Shown: piece after piece, positions 36,021 to 45,108 of the stretch
Layout of the letters: every line of letters starts with the position of its first letter
Numbering within the stretch: position 1 is the first letter of the stretch
Translations under genes and position numbers: made by a program
The notes under the pieces: model-generated
The model's input: only the letters and a program-made list of their open reading frames with translations
The model's database searches: none
Told to the model about the DNA's origin: nothing
Source: CADCWK01 sp035944555
GTDB taxonomy: Bacteria > Chloroflexota > Chloroflexia > Thermomicrobiales > UBA6265
NCBI GenBank assembly: GCA_035944555.1
Contig: DASZAY010000010.1
Span: 124,001-188,000 of the forward strand
DNA: 64,000 nucleotides
Direction: 5' to 3'

Positions 36021-36332
36021 GCCACGTTGCGCACCGATCCCCTGCTCAATCAGGTCTGGGGGCGAGGCCTTGACCTCACCAGCCAGCCAACGCTCTCCCA
36101 CATCCTCTTCGACCTGCGCGGCAAACTGCCTAAAGACCTCGAACAGTCTGCCGCCATCGCCCGGCACCAGGACGGCGGAAACGACGCTACCGGGGCGTTA
36201 CAGGCGCAGGGGTATGCAACTACCGAGTCCTTGACCGCCCTCTACAATCTCTCCGAGGAGGCAAGGACCGCCAGCACGGAAGACCAGCTGGTTGCGGCCT
36301 ATGCCTCCTTGACGGTGCCTGACACCTCGTAG
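36018..36332 (+). mobile_element. IS1380-like transposase fragment followed by unidentified coding relic
   Basis: Residues coded from about 36018 read ATLRTDPLLNQVWGRGLDL, then TSQPTLSH. This resembles the LRxDPLLKLxxGR...LASQPTLSRLEN stretch of IS1380-family transposases. The match ends near 36100. The frame then continues to a TAG at 36332 with codon use like a real gene (GYATTESLTALYNLSEEART) but no family I recognise. No inverted terminal repeats or complete element were found. Confidence 0.45.
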
Positions 36333-36338
36333 GGCCAC

Positions 36339-37361
36339 TCAGTACCGTTGCAAGAGGTCAAGATACTTCCGGTCAAGCTTATGCCCGAACCAGTTCTCGT
36401 AGTCGACGTCGTCACGGTTTGAGTCGATGATCCCGAACTGTCCGCGTATATTCCACAACGCCCAGCCTATGTTGTGCTGCTTGAGAATATCGAGGACATC
36501 GGCAAACCAGGCCAATGCCACATTGTGCGGGGTGTACTGGTGGGAGCCGCCTTCGCCACAGTGGACCCCGACGCCGGACGCGGCCAGGTCGATCCAGGGT
36601 TGGTAGAACTCCTCAAGCCGGCTGCGAGTCCATTCGCCGCCGGGGTGATCCACAGATTGCGGCCAGGTTGGCGTGGGCCAGGTGTCACTGTCCGGCACCC
36701 AGCTGGCCTTATAGTGCGAAACTCCAGCTGGAGCGTAGGCGCGGCATCCTTGGGCGATACCGAGATCTGCGAGCTCTGGCAATGGTTCAGTGCCTACACG
36801 AGTGCCATCGGCGATCACGAGACGCTCAGGATCACTTGCGTGGATTCGCCCGGTTACCTCGCGCACAATCCTGGTGTAAATGTCCTTCGTGCCGATCTCG
36901 GCCGGGACTTTTGGTTCGTTGAGCAGGTTGAAGCTGAGTCGCGAAGACGGGATGCCACGAAATCGCTTTGCGAACGTCTCCCAATGGAAGCCAAAGGCTT
37001 CTACCGCCTCGCGGTCCGTCCAGAGACTGTATCTTTCGCCTGGTTGCGGGTTGATGCAATAACCTGGTGCGGCGTGCATGTTCAGCGACACGTGGAGCCC
37101 GTACTGTTCACCGAGCCGCACCGCTCGGTCGACTTTCTCCAACATCCCCTCGTCAAGGACGTAGAGGTCGTCACCAGGCGTCCAGAGCTTGTAGTCCATC
37201 GGGATGCGGACGAAGTCGAAGCCCCAGTCAGATATCCACCGGAAGTCGTCTTCCTGAAAATTACCGCTACGCCGTTCTGCGGGGCCTTGCCGGGAGAATA
37301 GTTCGACGAGGTTGAATCCGCGCCAACGAGGAAGGACGGTCTGGGTGTTTTGCTTGGACAT
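36339..37361 (-). CDS. Glycoside hydrolase family 5 enzyme (cellulase-fold glycosidase)
   Basis: 340 residues from ATG 37361. The GH5 layout is complete: RGFNLVELFS and FRWISDWGFDFVRIPMDYKL at the start, LHVSLNMHAAPG, acid/base Glu149 in SFNLLNEPKVP, and nucleophile Glu270 in VGVHCGEGGSHQ. No signal peptide is seen, so it probably acts inside the cell on imported oligosaccharides or glycosides. Base composition is visibly less GC-rich than its surroundings. It lies among gene fragments, all of which hints at acquisition by transfer. Exact substrate unclear. Confidence 0.88.
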   Translation of the reverse strand: MSKQNTQTVLPRWRGFNLVELFSRQGPAERRSGNFQEDDFRWISDWGFDFVRIPMDYKLWTPGDDLYVLDEGMLEKVDRAVRLGEQYGLHVSLNMHAAPGYCINPQPGERYSLWTDREAVEAFGFHWETFAKRFRGIPSSRLSFNLLNEPKVPAEIGTKDIYTRIVREVTGRIHASDPERLVIADGTRVGTEPLPELADLGIAQGCRAYAPAGVSHYKASWVPDSDTWPTPTWPQSVDHPGGEWTRSRLEEFYQPWIDLAASGVGVHCGEGGSHQYTPHNVALAWFADVLDILKQHNIGWALWNIRGQFGIIDSNRDDVDYENWFGHKLDRKYLDLLQRY

Positions 37362-37497
37362 TGCTGAGAGGTCCTTTGACTTTGCGCTTGCCAGACGGTA
37401 GGGCACTTTAGCGGACTCCATCAAGATGCACAATTACTTGGCGGTCTACGATAGCCCGGAGGAGTCACTTTGCTGCGAGTCACAAGATTTCGTTGCG

Positions 37498-37734
37498 CTA
37501 CAGACGACGTTCGATGGCGGTGGCATGGCTAGCCAACCCCTCCGTCTGCGCCAGCGTGATCGTTTCCTCGCCTAGTTTGCTCACTGTCTGATTGTTCGCA
37601 CCAAAGATCGAGATGACCCATTGTAAGTCGGTGCGGTTGACCGGAGACGAGTATTGAGCCGTGCCACCAGTTGGCATCACGTGGCTGGGTTCCGCCAAAT
37701 AATTGCTCAGAGCTTCAGGGCTAGATCCGCCCAT
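37498..37734 (-). pseudogene. C-terminal fragment of histidinol dehydrogenase
   Basis: 78 residues starting GGSSPEALSNYLAEPSHVMP, then TGGTAQYSSPVN, TIALAQTEGL-like and ASHATAIERRL. These match the last 80 residues of HisD (SxxALGDYxAGPNHVLPTxGxARFSSxLS, and EGLxxHAxAVxxRL). The first 350 residues, including the zinc and NAD sites, are absent, so it cannot be active. Confidence 0.75.
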
Positions 37735-37813
37735 CAGGAGAGGGATGCGTCAGTTGTGATGTATGCGCGTGACTATCTCTAGGGTGCCAAAGACATCGTT
37801 TCCACAGCTATGA

Positions 37814-38158
37814 TCACTCCTCCGGTACTGCTCGTCTTCCGACGGGGGACACTCGCACCTCAGCATCGTACCCGTGGAGCACACCTCGGACAGTGCCGTA
37901 CGCACACCCTACCCGACCGGCCACTTGCTTGATCGTGAGTCCACTCTCATCGAACTGGACGATCTGTTTGGCTGCTCTTGGAGTGATTACAAACTGGGTC
38001 CGGATGGTTACGCCCGCATGCTTCAGAAGGCTGCAAAGCCCATCCCTTGAGATGTCACACTCGTGGCTCAGCGCCGCTGCCGACTCGCCTGCCTCGTACC
38101 GGAACATGATCGCCTCGCGCACCTCAGGAGTGAGCCGCCGCCGAAGGCTCCTCGCCAT
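37814..38158 (-). CDS. Small helix-turn-helix protein (recombinase-type DNA-binding domain)
   Basis: 114 residues with two HTH-like halves: VREAIMFRYEAGESAAALSH, then ECDISRDGLCSLLKHAGV, and later QFDESGLTIKQVAGRVGCAY, then GTVRGVLHG. Each resembles the Hin/resolvase C-terminal DNA-binding helix pair. No catalytic serine domain is attached. It may be a stand-alone DNA-binding protein or the remains of a serine recombinase. Base composition is lower in GC than the core genes. Stop at 37814 and a normal ATG at 38158. Confidence 0.6.
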   Translation of the reverse strand: MARSLRRRLTPEVREAIMFRYEAGESAAALSHECDISRDGLCSLLKHAGVTIRTQFVITPRAAKQIVQFDESGLTIKQVAGRVGCAYGTVRGVLHGYDAEVRVSPVGRRAVPEE

Positions 38159-38416
38159 CGGTTTCGGTGGATTGATGTCAGTCCCTGGCTCGACCAGTCG
38201 CGCATCCTGGGCAAGTCTGGTCAGGCCATCGGCACCAGGCGATACCAGTCCGGTGCCTCAATTAATCGAGTGTCCGTCTACAGCATGTACCAGTTGGAAG
38301 GGCCCACCAGACCCCGATCGCGGCACCGCACCGGTGAGGCGCCAACAGGATGAGGAAACCGTCCGTCCGGCCCCGGAATGGCGGCCAGGGCCGACGCTCT
38401 GCCTCGACCTCGCGGG

Positions 38417-38463
38417 GACAGCAAAACACCCCGGGTTTGTTCAACCCGGGGTGTTTTGCTGTC
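38417..38463. terminator. Long bidirectional terminator
   Basis: A perfect 21-bp inverted repeat (38417-38437 and 38443-38463, arms containing AAAACACCCCGGGTT) with a five-base loop. The A-run in one arm and T-run in the other make it work from both sides. It sits 37 bases past the stop of the leftward secreted-protein gene. The rest of 38159-38500 holds nothing I can identify. Confidence 0.85.
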
Positions 38464-38500
38464 AGGAGGTGCAGAGGAACGGGGTGTTCACCGCGGGCGG

Positions 38501-39295
38501 TTAGGCCGGCGCAGGGGTCGGCGTAACCTCGACGGTTTCCGGATCGGGGGTCGTCGTGACCTCAACCGGAGCCTGGGTCGGAGTCTCGGTCGGCTGGGCC
38601 GGGGTCGGGGTCGGCGGGACCGGGGTCTCGGTCGGCGGAGCCGGGGTCTCGGTCGGAGCCGGGGTTGGCGGCTCGGTCGCCGGGAACGTGCCCATGGCCG
38701 CGGCCGGGGTCGGCTGGGCCTCCGGGGTTCCGGCCGTCGTGCCACCGGACAGGGCCAGCAGGTCAGACATCAGGTACGCGGTGGACGCGAGCGTCCCCTC
38801 GTTGCCAACCAGCGTCGCGACGCCAGCGTAGCCAGCGTTGTTGATCGGGCGGAGGGCAACAGCGAGGTTGTTGCCAACGAGCGGGCCAGCTACTTCGCCA
38901 CAGGCGAGGTAGGTGGTGTACTCCTCAGGACTCTTGTGGACGATGATGACGTAGGCCTCACCGGAAGCCAGCGTCTCGGACAGGTTGAACGGGACCTCTT
39001 CCGCGGCCGCCTGGAGCAGCGGCGGGGCCGTCAGGATGCCCTGCGACTGGATGACCTCGCCGTTCTCGTCGGTGGGCTCGCCGAACGAGCCAAGGCTCGC
39101 GATCTCCTGAACGACGGGATCCTGGCACGACCCCTGGTGGATCGCCGCCGTCATGTTGACTGCCGTGCTGATGGGCGCCGGCGAGGCGGCCGGCGTGGCG
39201 TCCTGGGCGAGTGCCCCAAAGCTGGCCCCCGCAAGAGCGGCGACTGCGAGTGATGACGCAACCGCAGCCGACAAGGTTCGCTGTAGCAAGTTCAT
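38501..39295 (-). CDS. Secreted protein with Thr/Pro-rich tail
   Basis: 264 residues from ATG 39295 (AAAGGAAA upstream). A signal peptide (NLLQRTLSAAVASSLAVAAL, ending ALA-Q near residue 31) leads into a mature region of about 150 residues with two Cys (QGSCQDPVVQEI and TYLACGEVAGPL). The last 80 residues are Pro/Thr/Glu repeats of the form PTxTPxPP, an extended wall-spanning or glycosylated tail. Similar TPAASP-type proteins are plentiful in Thermomicrobia. Function unknown. It is followed by a strong terminator and stands alone. Confidence 0.78.
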   Translation of the reverse strand: MNLLQRTLSAAVASSLAVAALAGASFGALAQDATPAASPAPISTAVNMTAAIHQGSCQDPVVQEIASLGSFGEPTDENGEVIQSQGILTAPPLLQAAAEEVPFNLSETLASGEAYVIIVHKSPEEYTTYLACGEVAGPLVGNNLAVALRPINNAGYAGVATLVGNEGTLASTAYLMSDLLALSGGTTAGTPEAQPTPAAAMGTFPATEPPTPAPTETPAPPTETPVPPTPTPAQPTETPTQAPVEVTTTPDPETVEVTPTPAPA

Positions 39296-40014
39296 GGATT
39301 TCCTTTCACAAGGTTGGTCGCTGGCCCCTACACTTCCGCACGAAGCATGGAAGCACAACCTATTCCACCAAGCGCATAGTTACCCATGCCAATCATCCAG
39401 ACATCTAGCGAGGTGCCCGCACGGTCCGGAAGTTCTTTCTGGATCAGCCAGTTTGCCAGCCCTCGACCCGGACCAACGGCGAAGCCCGTTATCCATGATC
39501 CGGGTCCCAGGTCCATCGCAGAGCAGGACCCCGCCGGATGACTGGGTCTCCCGCGCGAACCGACTGCTCCGGGACTGGACATCCCCAGGGAATGGTCCAC
39601 TGTCGGATTCCGTAGACGCCCAGTTGGCGTCCGCACGAGACAGCAGCACACTGTCCTCCCCGATGAGCGCGGACTAGTTGGTCCTTCTCCACCGTCCTCG
39701 TTGCTTCTTCGCCCCGCAGGGCAGCCGCCGACGTGCTGGCGAACCGTGAGGCAAGCTGCATGGCGATCAAGTCCGCCATCCGCGGATTTAGCGGTCGGCG
39801 TCACCGTGACTGGCATGACTCCCCCACTCACATCGGGATGAGCGCCACGGACGGTTAACTCAACGACCGACACACAGGCTTCGTTGGGATTCCCGGAGCA
39901 TTCCGGTGCCCATTGATGAGCGAGTCCGGCGGCGGGACCGTAGTTGACCGGGGCAGCTCCATCACCGGGTTTCACGGCAACATCGCGGTAGGAGGTCCCC
40001 ACTGGTGCCCTGCG
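39296..40014. other. Non-coding stretch, possibly relics of a GAF-type sensor
   Basis: 719 bases. Minus-strand fragments look faintly like sensor-kinase linkers and GAF domains, for example ADLIAMQLASRFASTSAAAL followed by EEATRTVEKDQLV near 39690-39780, and SRFARETQSSGGVLLCDGPG near 39500-39570, but in different frames. I could not assemble a gene. If these are relics, the gene is far decayed. Confidence 0.25.
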
Positions 40015-41385
40015 CTATCCCACGGACCGTTCCTGGGCCACCGGCAAAGTTGTCCCGCGGGTCGACGGATCACTGCCGGCTCCGATCGGCTGTCCTGTCC
40101 ACGCAGCGGCTCGCTCGATCCGCTGAACATCATCCCGGACGGAGAGCTCGGCCCGGCAGTTCTCGACGACGTGGCGGGCATGGTTCGCCAGCGCCTCGTG
40201 GCAGCGGGCCGGCACCATCTCCGCTATCTGCCCAAGTGTGCCAACCAGGTGTGCCGAGATCGTCGCGTCCCGGGCGCCATATAGCCGGATCTGGGTAAAC
40301 GCGGTGTCGAGCAGCTGAGCAAACGACGGTGCGTCAAGCACCACGCGGATGTCACCGTCCCCGCCTACACGCACCGGCGACGGGCGTTCCCGCTGTCCGA
40401 TGGCAACCAGCGCCTCGCTCAGCCGGTCAATGCACAGTGCAGCGGTAGTGGGATCGTTGATCCCAGGCGACAGGGCCTTGACGGCTATGGCGGCGACCTG
40501 CCGGATGCCGAGCTCGACGTCGGACTGCAGGGTCCGCTCGGACCCGATGACAAACGCGGTCTGCACCTTGTCCTCGATCCTGGCGTCCACCTTCGCAGCC
40601 GGCCACACGGAAGCGAGGACCGATCCGCGCAGGATGAATGCACCCGGTAGGTGCTCGACTCGCACCGTCAGCGTGTGCTCCTCGGAGAGATCGAAGAGGG
40701 TGTCACCATCGATCGCCTGGAAATACCCGCTCTGCGTCGCGCGGACGACTGCCGCTGGCGATTCCGGCATCAGCCGCGGAGGTTCCCGCAGCGGCTCCCC
40801 GATATCGTCGGGATAGAGGCGCTCAATCAGGGCCAGCGTATCGTTGGATGCCCGCTCGATGATGCTCGACGCCTGCATGGAGCGCGCGGCGTGATGAATG
40901 AAGTAGATCAGCAGGGCGACACTGATCATCGCCATGACGATCGCCCCGGTCGTCGCGATGACCGGAATGAACCCCGGCTGGTCATCAAGGGGAGAGAGAA
41001 CGGCCCGGAGAACGAGCAAGGAGTAGGTGAACGACGCGATGAAGAAGCCGAGAACGAGCTGGTTGCCCCGGTCCGCGCGGAAGCTTCTGAGGACCAGGGG
41101 CGAGAACTGGCTGGACGCTAGCTGAATGGCCACGACCATGATCGAGAAGACAACGCCAGTGACCGTGATCGTCGTGCTCGCGATGGCGGAGAGGACGGAG
41201 CGCGTCCCCTCGGGGCCGCCACCAAGCATCCACCAGGGAACATCGTCGCGCTGATCGAAGCGGAAGCGGTGATCGAGCTGCACGGCCAGGATGGCCAACA
41301 GGGCGGCGACCAGGGTACAGAGCGTGGATACGAACCAGAGGCTCTCCCGCAGGACGAGCCACCACGAAGTTGAACGGGCGCGCAC
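40015..41385 (-). CDS. DUF2254 membrane protein
   Basis: 456 residues from GTG 41385 (GGAG nine bases upstream). Four hydrophobic segments in the first 165 residues: LWFVSTLCTLVAALLAILAV, STTITVTGVVFSIMVVAIQL, LVLGFFIASFTYSLLVL and GAIVMAMISVALLIYFIHHA. The conserved SSQFSPLVLRSF and LALIERLYP, then VKALSPGINDPTTAALCIDR, mark it as DUF2254. The C-terminal two thirds are cytoplasmic. Predicted membrane protein, role unestablished. Confidence 0.85.
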   Translation of the reverse strand: MRARSTSWWLVLRESLWFVSTLCTLVAALLAILAVQLDHRFRFDQRDDVPWWMLGGGPEGTRSVLSAIASTTITVTGVVFSIMVVAIQLASSQFSPLVLRSFRADRGNQLVLGFFIASFTYSLLVLRAVLSPLDDQPGFIPVIATTGAIVMAMISVALLIYFIHHAARSMQASSIIERASNDTLALIERLYPDDIGEPLREPPRLMPESPAAVVRATQSGYFQAIDGDTLFDLSEEHTLTVRVEHLPGAFILRGSVLASVWPAAKVDARIEDKVQTAFVIGSERTLQSDVELGIRQVAAIAVKALSPGINDPTTAALCIDRLSEALVAIGQRERPSPVRVGGDGDIRVVLDAPSFAQLLDTAFTQIRLYGARDATISAHLVGTLGQIAEMVPARCHEALANHARHVVENCRAELSVRDDVQRIERAAAWTGQPIGAGSDPSTRGTTLPVAQERSVG

Positions 41386-42093
41386 GGTTGCAATCTCCTG
41401 ATACGCCACATCGCGTGGTCACCTACTGACATGCGACTGGATCCGGGGGCTGAGCGCGTCACCCGTCGTCCCACACACGGATCGTCCAACCGGCTCGTCA
41501 GGCCAGCGCGATCTTCCTCCTCCGTTTCAGGTGACGAGCCTCTGACCGGGAGCCGCTCTCAGCAAGACATCGGGGGATCAGCTTGATGCGCCCCCTGGGC
41601 AGGGCACCTCCTGCACGTCACAGCGTGGCTCCCATCTACCTACTGCGGAGCATGAAAGACGCATTCAATCATCAATCATTTTGATAGTACATACTGACGA
41701 TGATACTGGTCATGCACCAGGAGGAGGCGTCGGAATCATCCTGTCCCTCAAAGCGCGGCGGACTGTCGCTCCACCTGAATGCCTTGTCTCGCTCTTTGAG
41801 GTCGAGAGCCGGCCAACCTCGCTCCTCGTGCTGGTCACTCCAGGGCCCGGTCGGCGCGGGCACACTCCTTGTGACAGGGTCCGTCAAGGACGCATAGCGC
41901 TCATGAGCATTTCCCGGTCGTCGCGGGACCTTCGCGACAGAGTAGGATCGTTGTTGCCCGCGCTACCAGTCATGACGTACGACACATCGCCGTGGTGAGC
42001 CCAGCGGTCACGCCATGCCAACAGTCTGACGACCATGCGGCCTATCCTCGGCTGACCGGGGAATCCGTCGCCTGACCGGCTTCGAGGGAACCT
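41386..42093. other. Non-coding stretch upstream of the DUF421 operon
   Basis: 708 bases with no gene I can support. An AT-richer patch at about 41655-41710, with TTGATA at 41684, may hold a promoter. No hairpin or repeat stands out. Confidence 0.4.
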
Positions 42094-42600
42094 GTGGTAG
42101 ACCAACGCCTCAACGACACTGGCCGGGCAATCGAATACCAGCAGCGAGAGTGGACGACCCAGCGTATCGCCTGGGTCATCATGACCATGACGGTCGTGGC
42201 GGCATTCCTTGGATTGCTGGGAGACACCGGTCCCCTGGCCGTAGCGAACGCCACTGCTCCTGACGGGTCGCTCCAGGCCAGGTACACCCGGTTTGCGCAC
42301 CACCATGGCCCCGGGACGCTTACCGTCGAGGTCGCTCCCGCGTCCGTCGTCGAAGGGGAGGTGCGGCTCCTGTTCGAAGGCGACTTCGTGCGCGACCTCG
42401 GAGTGGAATCGGTCGTGCCCGAGCCAGACCGTGTCGAGCTCGTCCCCGACGGGGTGGTCTATGTCTTCGTGGCGGAGGAGCCATCCTCGCCACTCGTGGT
42501 CCACTTCTCCTACGAACACGACGGCTACTGGTTCCAGAGCGGCCAGTTCGGTATCGAGGGGGCGGAACCTGTCGTCCTCTCCCTGTTCGTCTTTCCCTAA
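42094..42600 (+). CDS. Membrane-anchored protein linked to DUF421 genes
   Basis: 168 residues; GTG 42094 with GAGGGAACCT upstream. One N-terminal membrane segment (RIAWVIMTMTVVAAFLGLLG) is followed by an extracytoplasmic beta-rich domain (VRLLFEGDFVRDLGVESVVP, then PLVVHFSYEHDGYWF). I do not know the family by name. Genes of this kind precede DUF421 pairs in several bacteria, as here, with a 44-base gap. Probably a partner of the membrane proteins that follow. Confidence 0.75.
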   Translation: MVDQRLNDTGRAIEYQQREWTTQRIAWVIMTMTVVAAFLGLLGDTGPLAVANATAPDGSLQARYTRFAHHHGPGTLTVEVAPASVVEGEVRLLFEGDFVRDLGVESVVPEPDRVELVPDGVVYVFVAEEPSSPLVVHFSYEHDGYWFQSGQFGIEGAEPVVLSLFVFP

Positions 42601-42644
42601 CAGGTTCCGTCGAGGGCTGGACGTAACGAGCGGAGGAGGCCGGC

Positions 42645-43097
42645 ATGGACGAGGTTTTACGGGCGGTCGCGGTCTACGCCTTCCTGATGCTCATCTTTCG
42701 GTTCTCCGGCAAGCGCTCGCTGTCGGAGACCACCCCGTTCGACCTGGTGTTGCTCCTGATCTTCAGCGAGGCGCTGCAGTCCGCCCTCATCGATGAGGAT
42801 AACTCGCTCACTTCTGCGCTGATCGTCATCGTCACCCTGGTGATCCTGAACATCGGCATGTCCATCCTCAAGCAGCACTCGCCCCGGCTGGAAGTGCTGC
42901 TGGAGGGTGTCCCCATCATCGTCGTCGAGGACGGAAAGCCGCTCTACGACCGGATGCGCCGGGCGCGTATCGATGAGGGCGACATCCTGGCGGCGGCACG
43001 CCAGTCACAGGGAATAAACCAGATGGACCAGATCCGGTTCGCCGTCCTCGAGCGGTCCGGTGCGATCTCGATCATGCCGAAGGAAGCCACTGCCTGA
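42645..43097 (+). CDS. DUF421 (YetF-like) membrane protein, first copy
   Basis: 150 residues; GGAGGAGG lies before ATG 42645. Three hydrophobic segments (EVLRAVAVYAFLMLIFRF, PFDLVLLLIFSEALQSAL, ALIVIVTLVILNIGMSIL) precede a cytoplasmic part with the DUF421 pattern VPIIVVEDGKPLYDRMRRAR, then IDEGDILAAARQSQG and RFAVLERSGAISIMPK. Family is linked with membrane stress and sporulation in bacilli; here the role is unknown. Middle gene of three. Confidence 0.88.
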   Translation: MDEVLRAVAVYAFLMLIFRFSGKRSLSETTPFDLVLLLIFSEALQSALIDEDNSLTSALIVIVTLVILNIGMSILKQHSPRLEVLLEGVPIIVVEDGKPLYDRMRRARIDEGDILAAARQSQGINQMDQIRFAVLERSGAISIMPKEATA

Positions 43098-43143
43098 CGG
43101 CTGATCCGCTTCCGCACCGAGCACCAGGGAAGGGCACCGGAGA

Positions 43144-43677
43144 ATGTCCCATCTTTTCAGCGGCGGCGAGGAACTTGGCTGGGTCGCGCTCAAGGCGTTC
43201 CTCCTGTACGCCACCGCGATCATCGGCTTCCGCCTTGGCGAGCGTCGCACGCTGGCGCAGATGTCGCCGTTCGACTTCGTCGCAGCAGTCGCTGTCGGGG
43301 CGATCATCGGTCGTGTCCCCAATGCGAGTACGACGAGTTACCTGGCTGGTGCGACGACCCTCGTCACCGTCCTGCTCGTGCATCGACTGATCATGCGTCT
43401 ACGCTACTCGCCGGGCTTCTCGCGTCTCGTCGAGCATTCCCCCTGCGTCCTCGTCTCCGAAGGGACGGTCCTCCCGGCGGAACTCCGTCGCATCGGATTG
43501 ACCGACGCGGACCTCGCGGCGCAGCTCCGCCAGCACGGGATCGGCGACATGAAAGACGTGCGCTTTGTCATTGCCGAACCGCGTGGCCAGCTCTCGATTA
43601 TTCCCTGGGCGAACAACGACGGACCGGCGCCTTCCTTGGTGCAGGAGGTCCTGCGACAGCCAGCCACCCGTGGGTGA
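43144..43677 (+). CDS. DUF421 (YetF-like) membrane protein, second copy
   Basis: 177 residues. ALKAFLLYATAIIGFRLGER is the first helix region, AQMSPFDFVAAVAVGAIIGR the family signature, and SPCVLVSEGTVLPAELRRIG, then AQLRQHGIGDMKDVRFVIAE is the cytoplasmic domain. It starts 46 bases after the first copy, so the two probably form a hetero-oligomer. A diverged truncated copy of this gene lies at 31278-31521. Confidence 0.88.
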   Translation: MSHLFSGGEELGWVALKAFLLYATAIIGFRLGERRTLAQMSPFDFVAAVAVGAIIGRVPNASTTSYLAGATTLVTVLLVHRLIMRLRYSPGFSRLVEHSPCVLVSEGTVLPAELRRIGLTDADLAAQLRQHGIGDMKDVRFVIAEPRGQLSIIPWANNDGPAPSLVQEVLRQPATRG

Positions 43678-43752
43678 GCGGGTCAAACCCTCCTGCCTCA
43701 TAGCCTGGTGGACAGTCGACACCGGGCGGATCAGGTCGCCACTGGAGGTGCA

Positions 43753-45108
43753 TCACTCCAGGTGCGGTGCAGCCGGCATCGAGAACGTCACGATCAGGCC
43801 GCCGCCATCACGAGGGGTGATCGTGAGAGCACCACGGTGGACTTCCGCGATGCGGGCAACGAGCGCCAGCCCCAGGCCATACCCCTTCGCCGTGCGATCG
43901 GACTGGCGGATCCGGCCGCTGCCCCGGAGAAACGGTTCGGTCAGTTGCGCGGCGATCTCATCCGTGTAGACGGCGCCCGTGTTCTCGACCCGGAGCGAGA
44001 CGCGACCGTGTGCCGCGTCATGCCGGGTGGTGATCCAGACTATCCCGGACGTGGTGAGGTTGTGCCGGATGGCGTTCTGGATCAGGTTCGAGGCCAGTTG
44101 AGCCAGGAGGTCCGGATCCCCAGTCGTCGGAGCCGACCCAAGGTGGACGTCGAGGGCGACACCCAGCGCGTCCGCCTCGGCCGTGTTGTCGGCTAGGACC
44201 TCGCGCACGACCGTCGCGAGGTCCACTGGTTCCGAGATCGCGGTGATGGCGTTGGCATCTGCCAGCCGCAGCAGCGCCTCGGTGAGCCCAATGGCGCGGG
44301 CGTTGGTGATCGTGAGCCGGTCGATCAGCGTCGGGTAGTCCTGCCCCGCCGGGTTGTGGCGAGCGACATCGAGCAGGGTTGCCGTCACCGTGAGAGGTGT
44401 GCGGAGTTCGTGGGACGCGTTGGCCGCGAAGCGCTCCTGGGACGCGAACGCACCATCGAGGCGGTCAAGCATGTGATCGAAGGTATCCGCAAGCTGGCGG
44501 AACTCGTCGCTACGGCCGGTGAGATGGATCCGGTGCCCGAGATCCCCGGCCGCCGCCGCCTTCGCCGCGTCGCTGATCCGCTGCAGGGGTCGCAGGATCC
44601 ACCCCGCGAGGACCCATCCCCCACTCACCCCGATCACGGCCAGCGCGGCGAGGACCGAACCCGAGACCCCGACGACCGCCTCGAGGATCTCACTGCGCGT
44701 CGCCACGCTCGTACCGAGCTGGCCGGGAACCGCCAGCGGATACTCGGGGACATAGCGCAGGACGACGTAGACGCCGAGCAACGCGATGCCACCAGCGACG
44801 GTCAGGAATGCCCCATAGCTCAGGGCGAGCCGCAGACGGGCACTCGCCCCGCGCCGGAGACCGACGGCACCGATCGCCGCCAGGACGATGAGGGTCGAGA
44901 CGGCCACGCGACCGACCTGGACAACGACTTCGCGTCGTGAACCGACGCCGGCGCCTGAATCCCGCAGAGCCTCCACTCTCGAGGGAAGCTCGGGCACATA
45001 CCGCAGGACGGCGAAGGCCGCGAGCAGGGCGATACCCCCGGCCAAGGCAAGCAGGGCCGCGCAGCTCCCGAACCGCCCCAGGTGGACGCCCCTCTCCGGG
45101 TGGTTCAC
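43753..45108 (-). CDS. Sensor histidine kinase with duplicated sensor module
   Basis: 451 residues. Two copies of a transmembrane-loop-transmembrane unit stand in tandem: residues about 12-82 (GGIALLAAFAVLRYVPELP) and 90-163 (GGIALLGVYVVLRYVPEYP). HAMP covers about 170-222, HisKA has His233 in ASHELRTPLT, and HATPase_c has NLIQNAIRH and GYGLGLALVARIAEVH. The GTG start overlaps the response-regulator TGA. Normally one such unit is present, so the copy is a recent internal duplication. Signal unknown; the neighbouring carboxypeptidase hints at the cell envelope. Confidence 0.93.
   Translation of the reverse strand: MNHPERGVHLGRFGSCAALLALAGGIALLAAFAVLRYVPELPSRVEALRDSGAGVGSRREVVVQVGRVAVSTLIVLAAIGAVGLRRGASARLRLALSYGAFLTVAGGIALLGVYVVLRYVPEYPLAVPGQLGTSVATRSEILEAVVGVSGSVLAALAVIGVSGGWVLAGWILRPLQRISDAAKAAAAGDLGHRIHLTGRSDEFRQLADTFDHMLDRLDGAFASQERFAANASHELRTPLTVTATLLDVARHNPAGQDYPTLIDRLTITNARAIGLTEALLRLADANAITAISEPVDLATVVREVLADNTAEADALGVALDVHLGSAPTTGDPDLLAQLASNLIQNAIRHNLTTSGIVWITTRHDAAHGRVSLRVENTGAVYTDEIAAQLTEPFLRGSGRIRQSDRTAKGYGLGLALVARIAEVHRGALTITPRDGGGLIVTFSMPAAPHLE

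Noticed and set aside
38556..38831. Gly/Val repeat-rich open frame on the plus strand
   Set aside because: It is the reverse complement of the Thr/Pro repeats in the secreted-protein gene.
39328..40002. 224-codon open frame on the minus strand between the secreted protein and DUF2254 genes
   Set aside because: No coherent domain; the faint GAF-like bits are in other frames.
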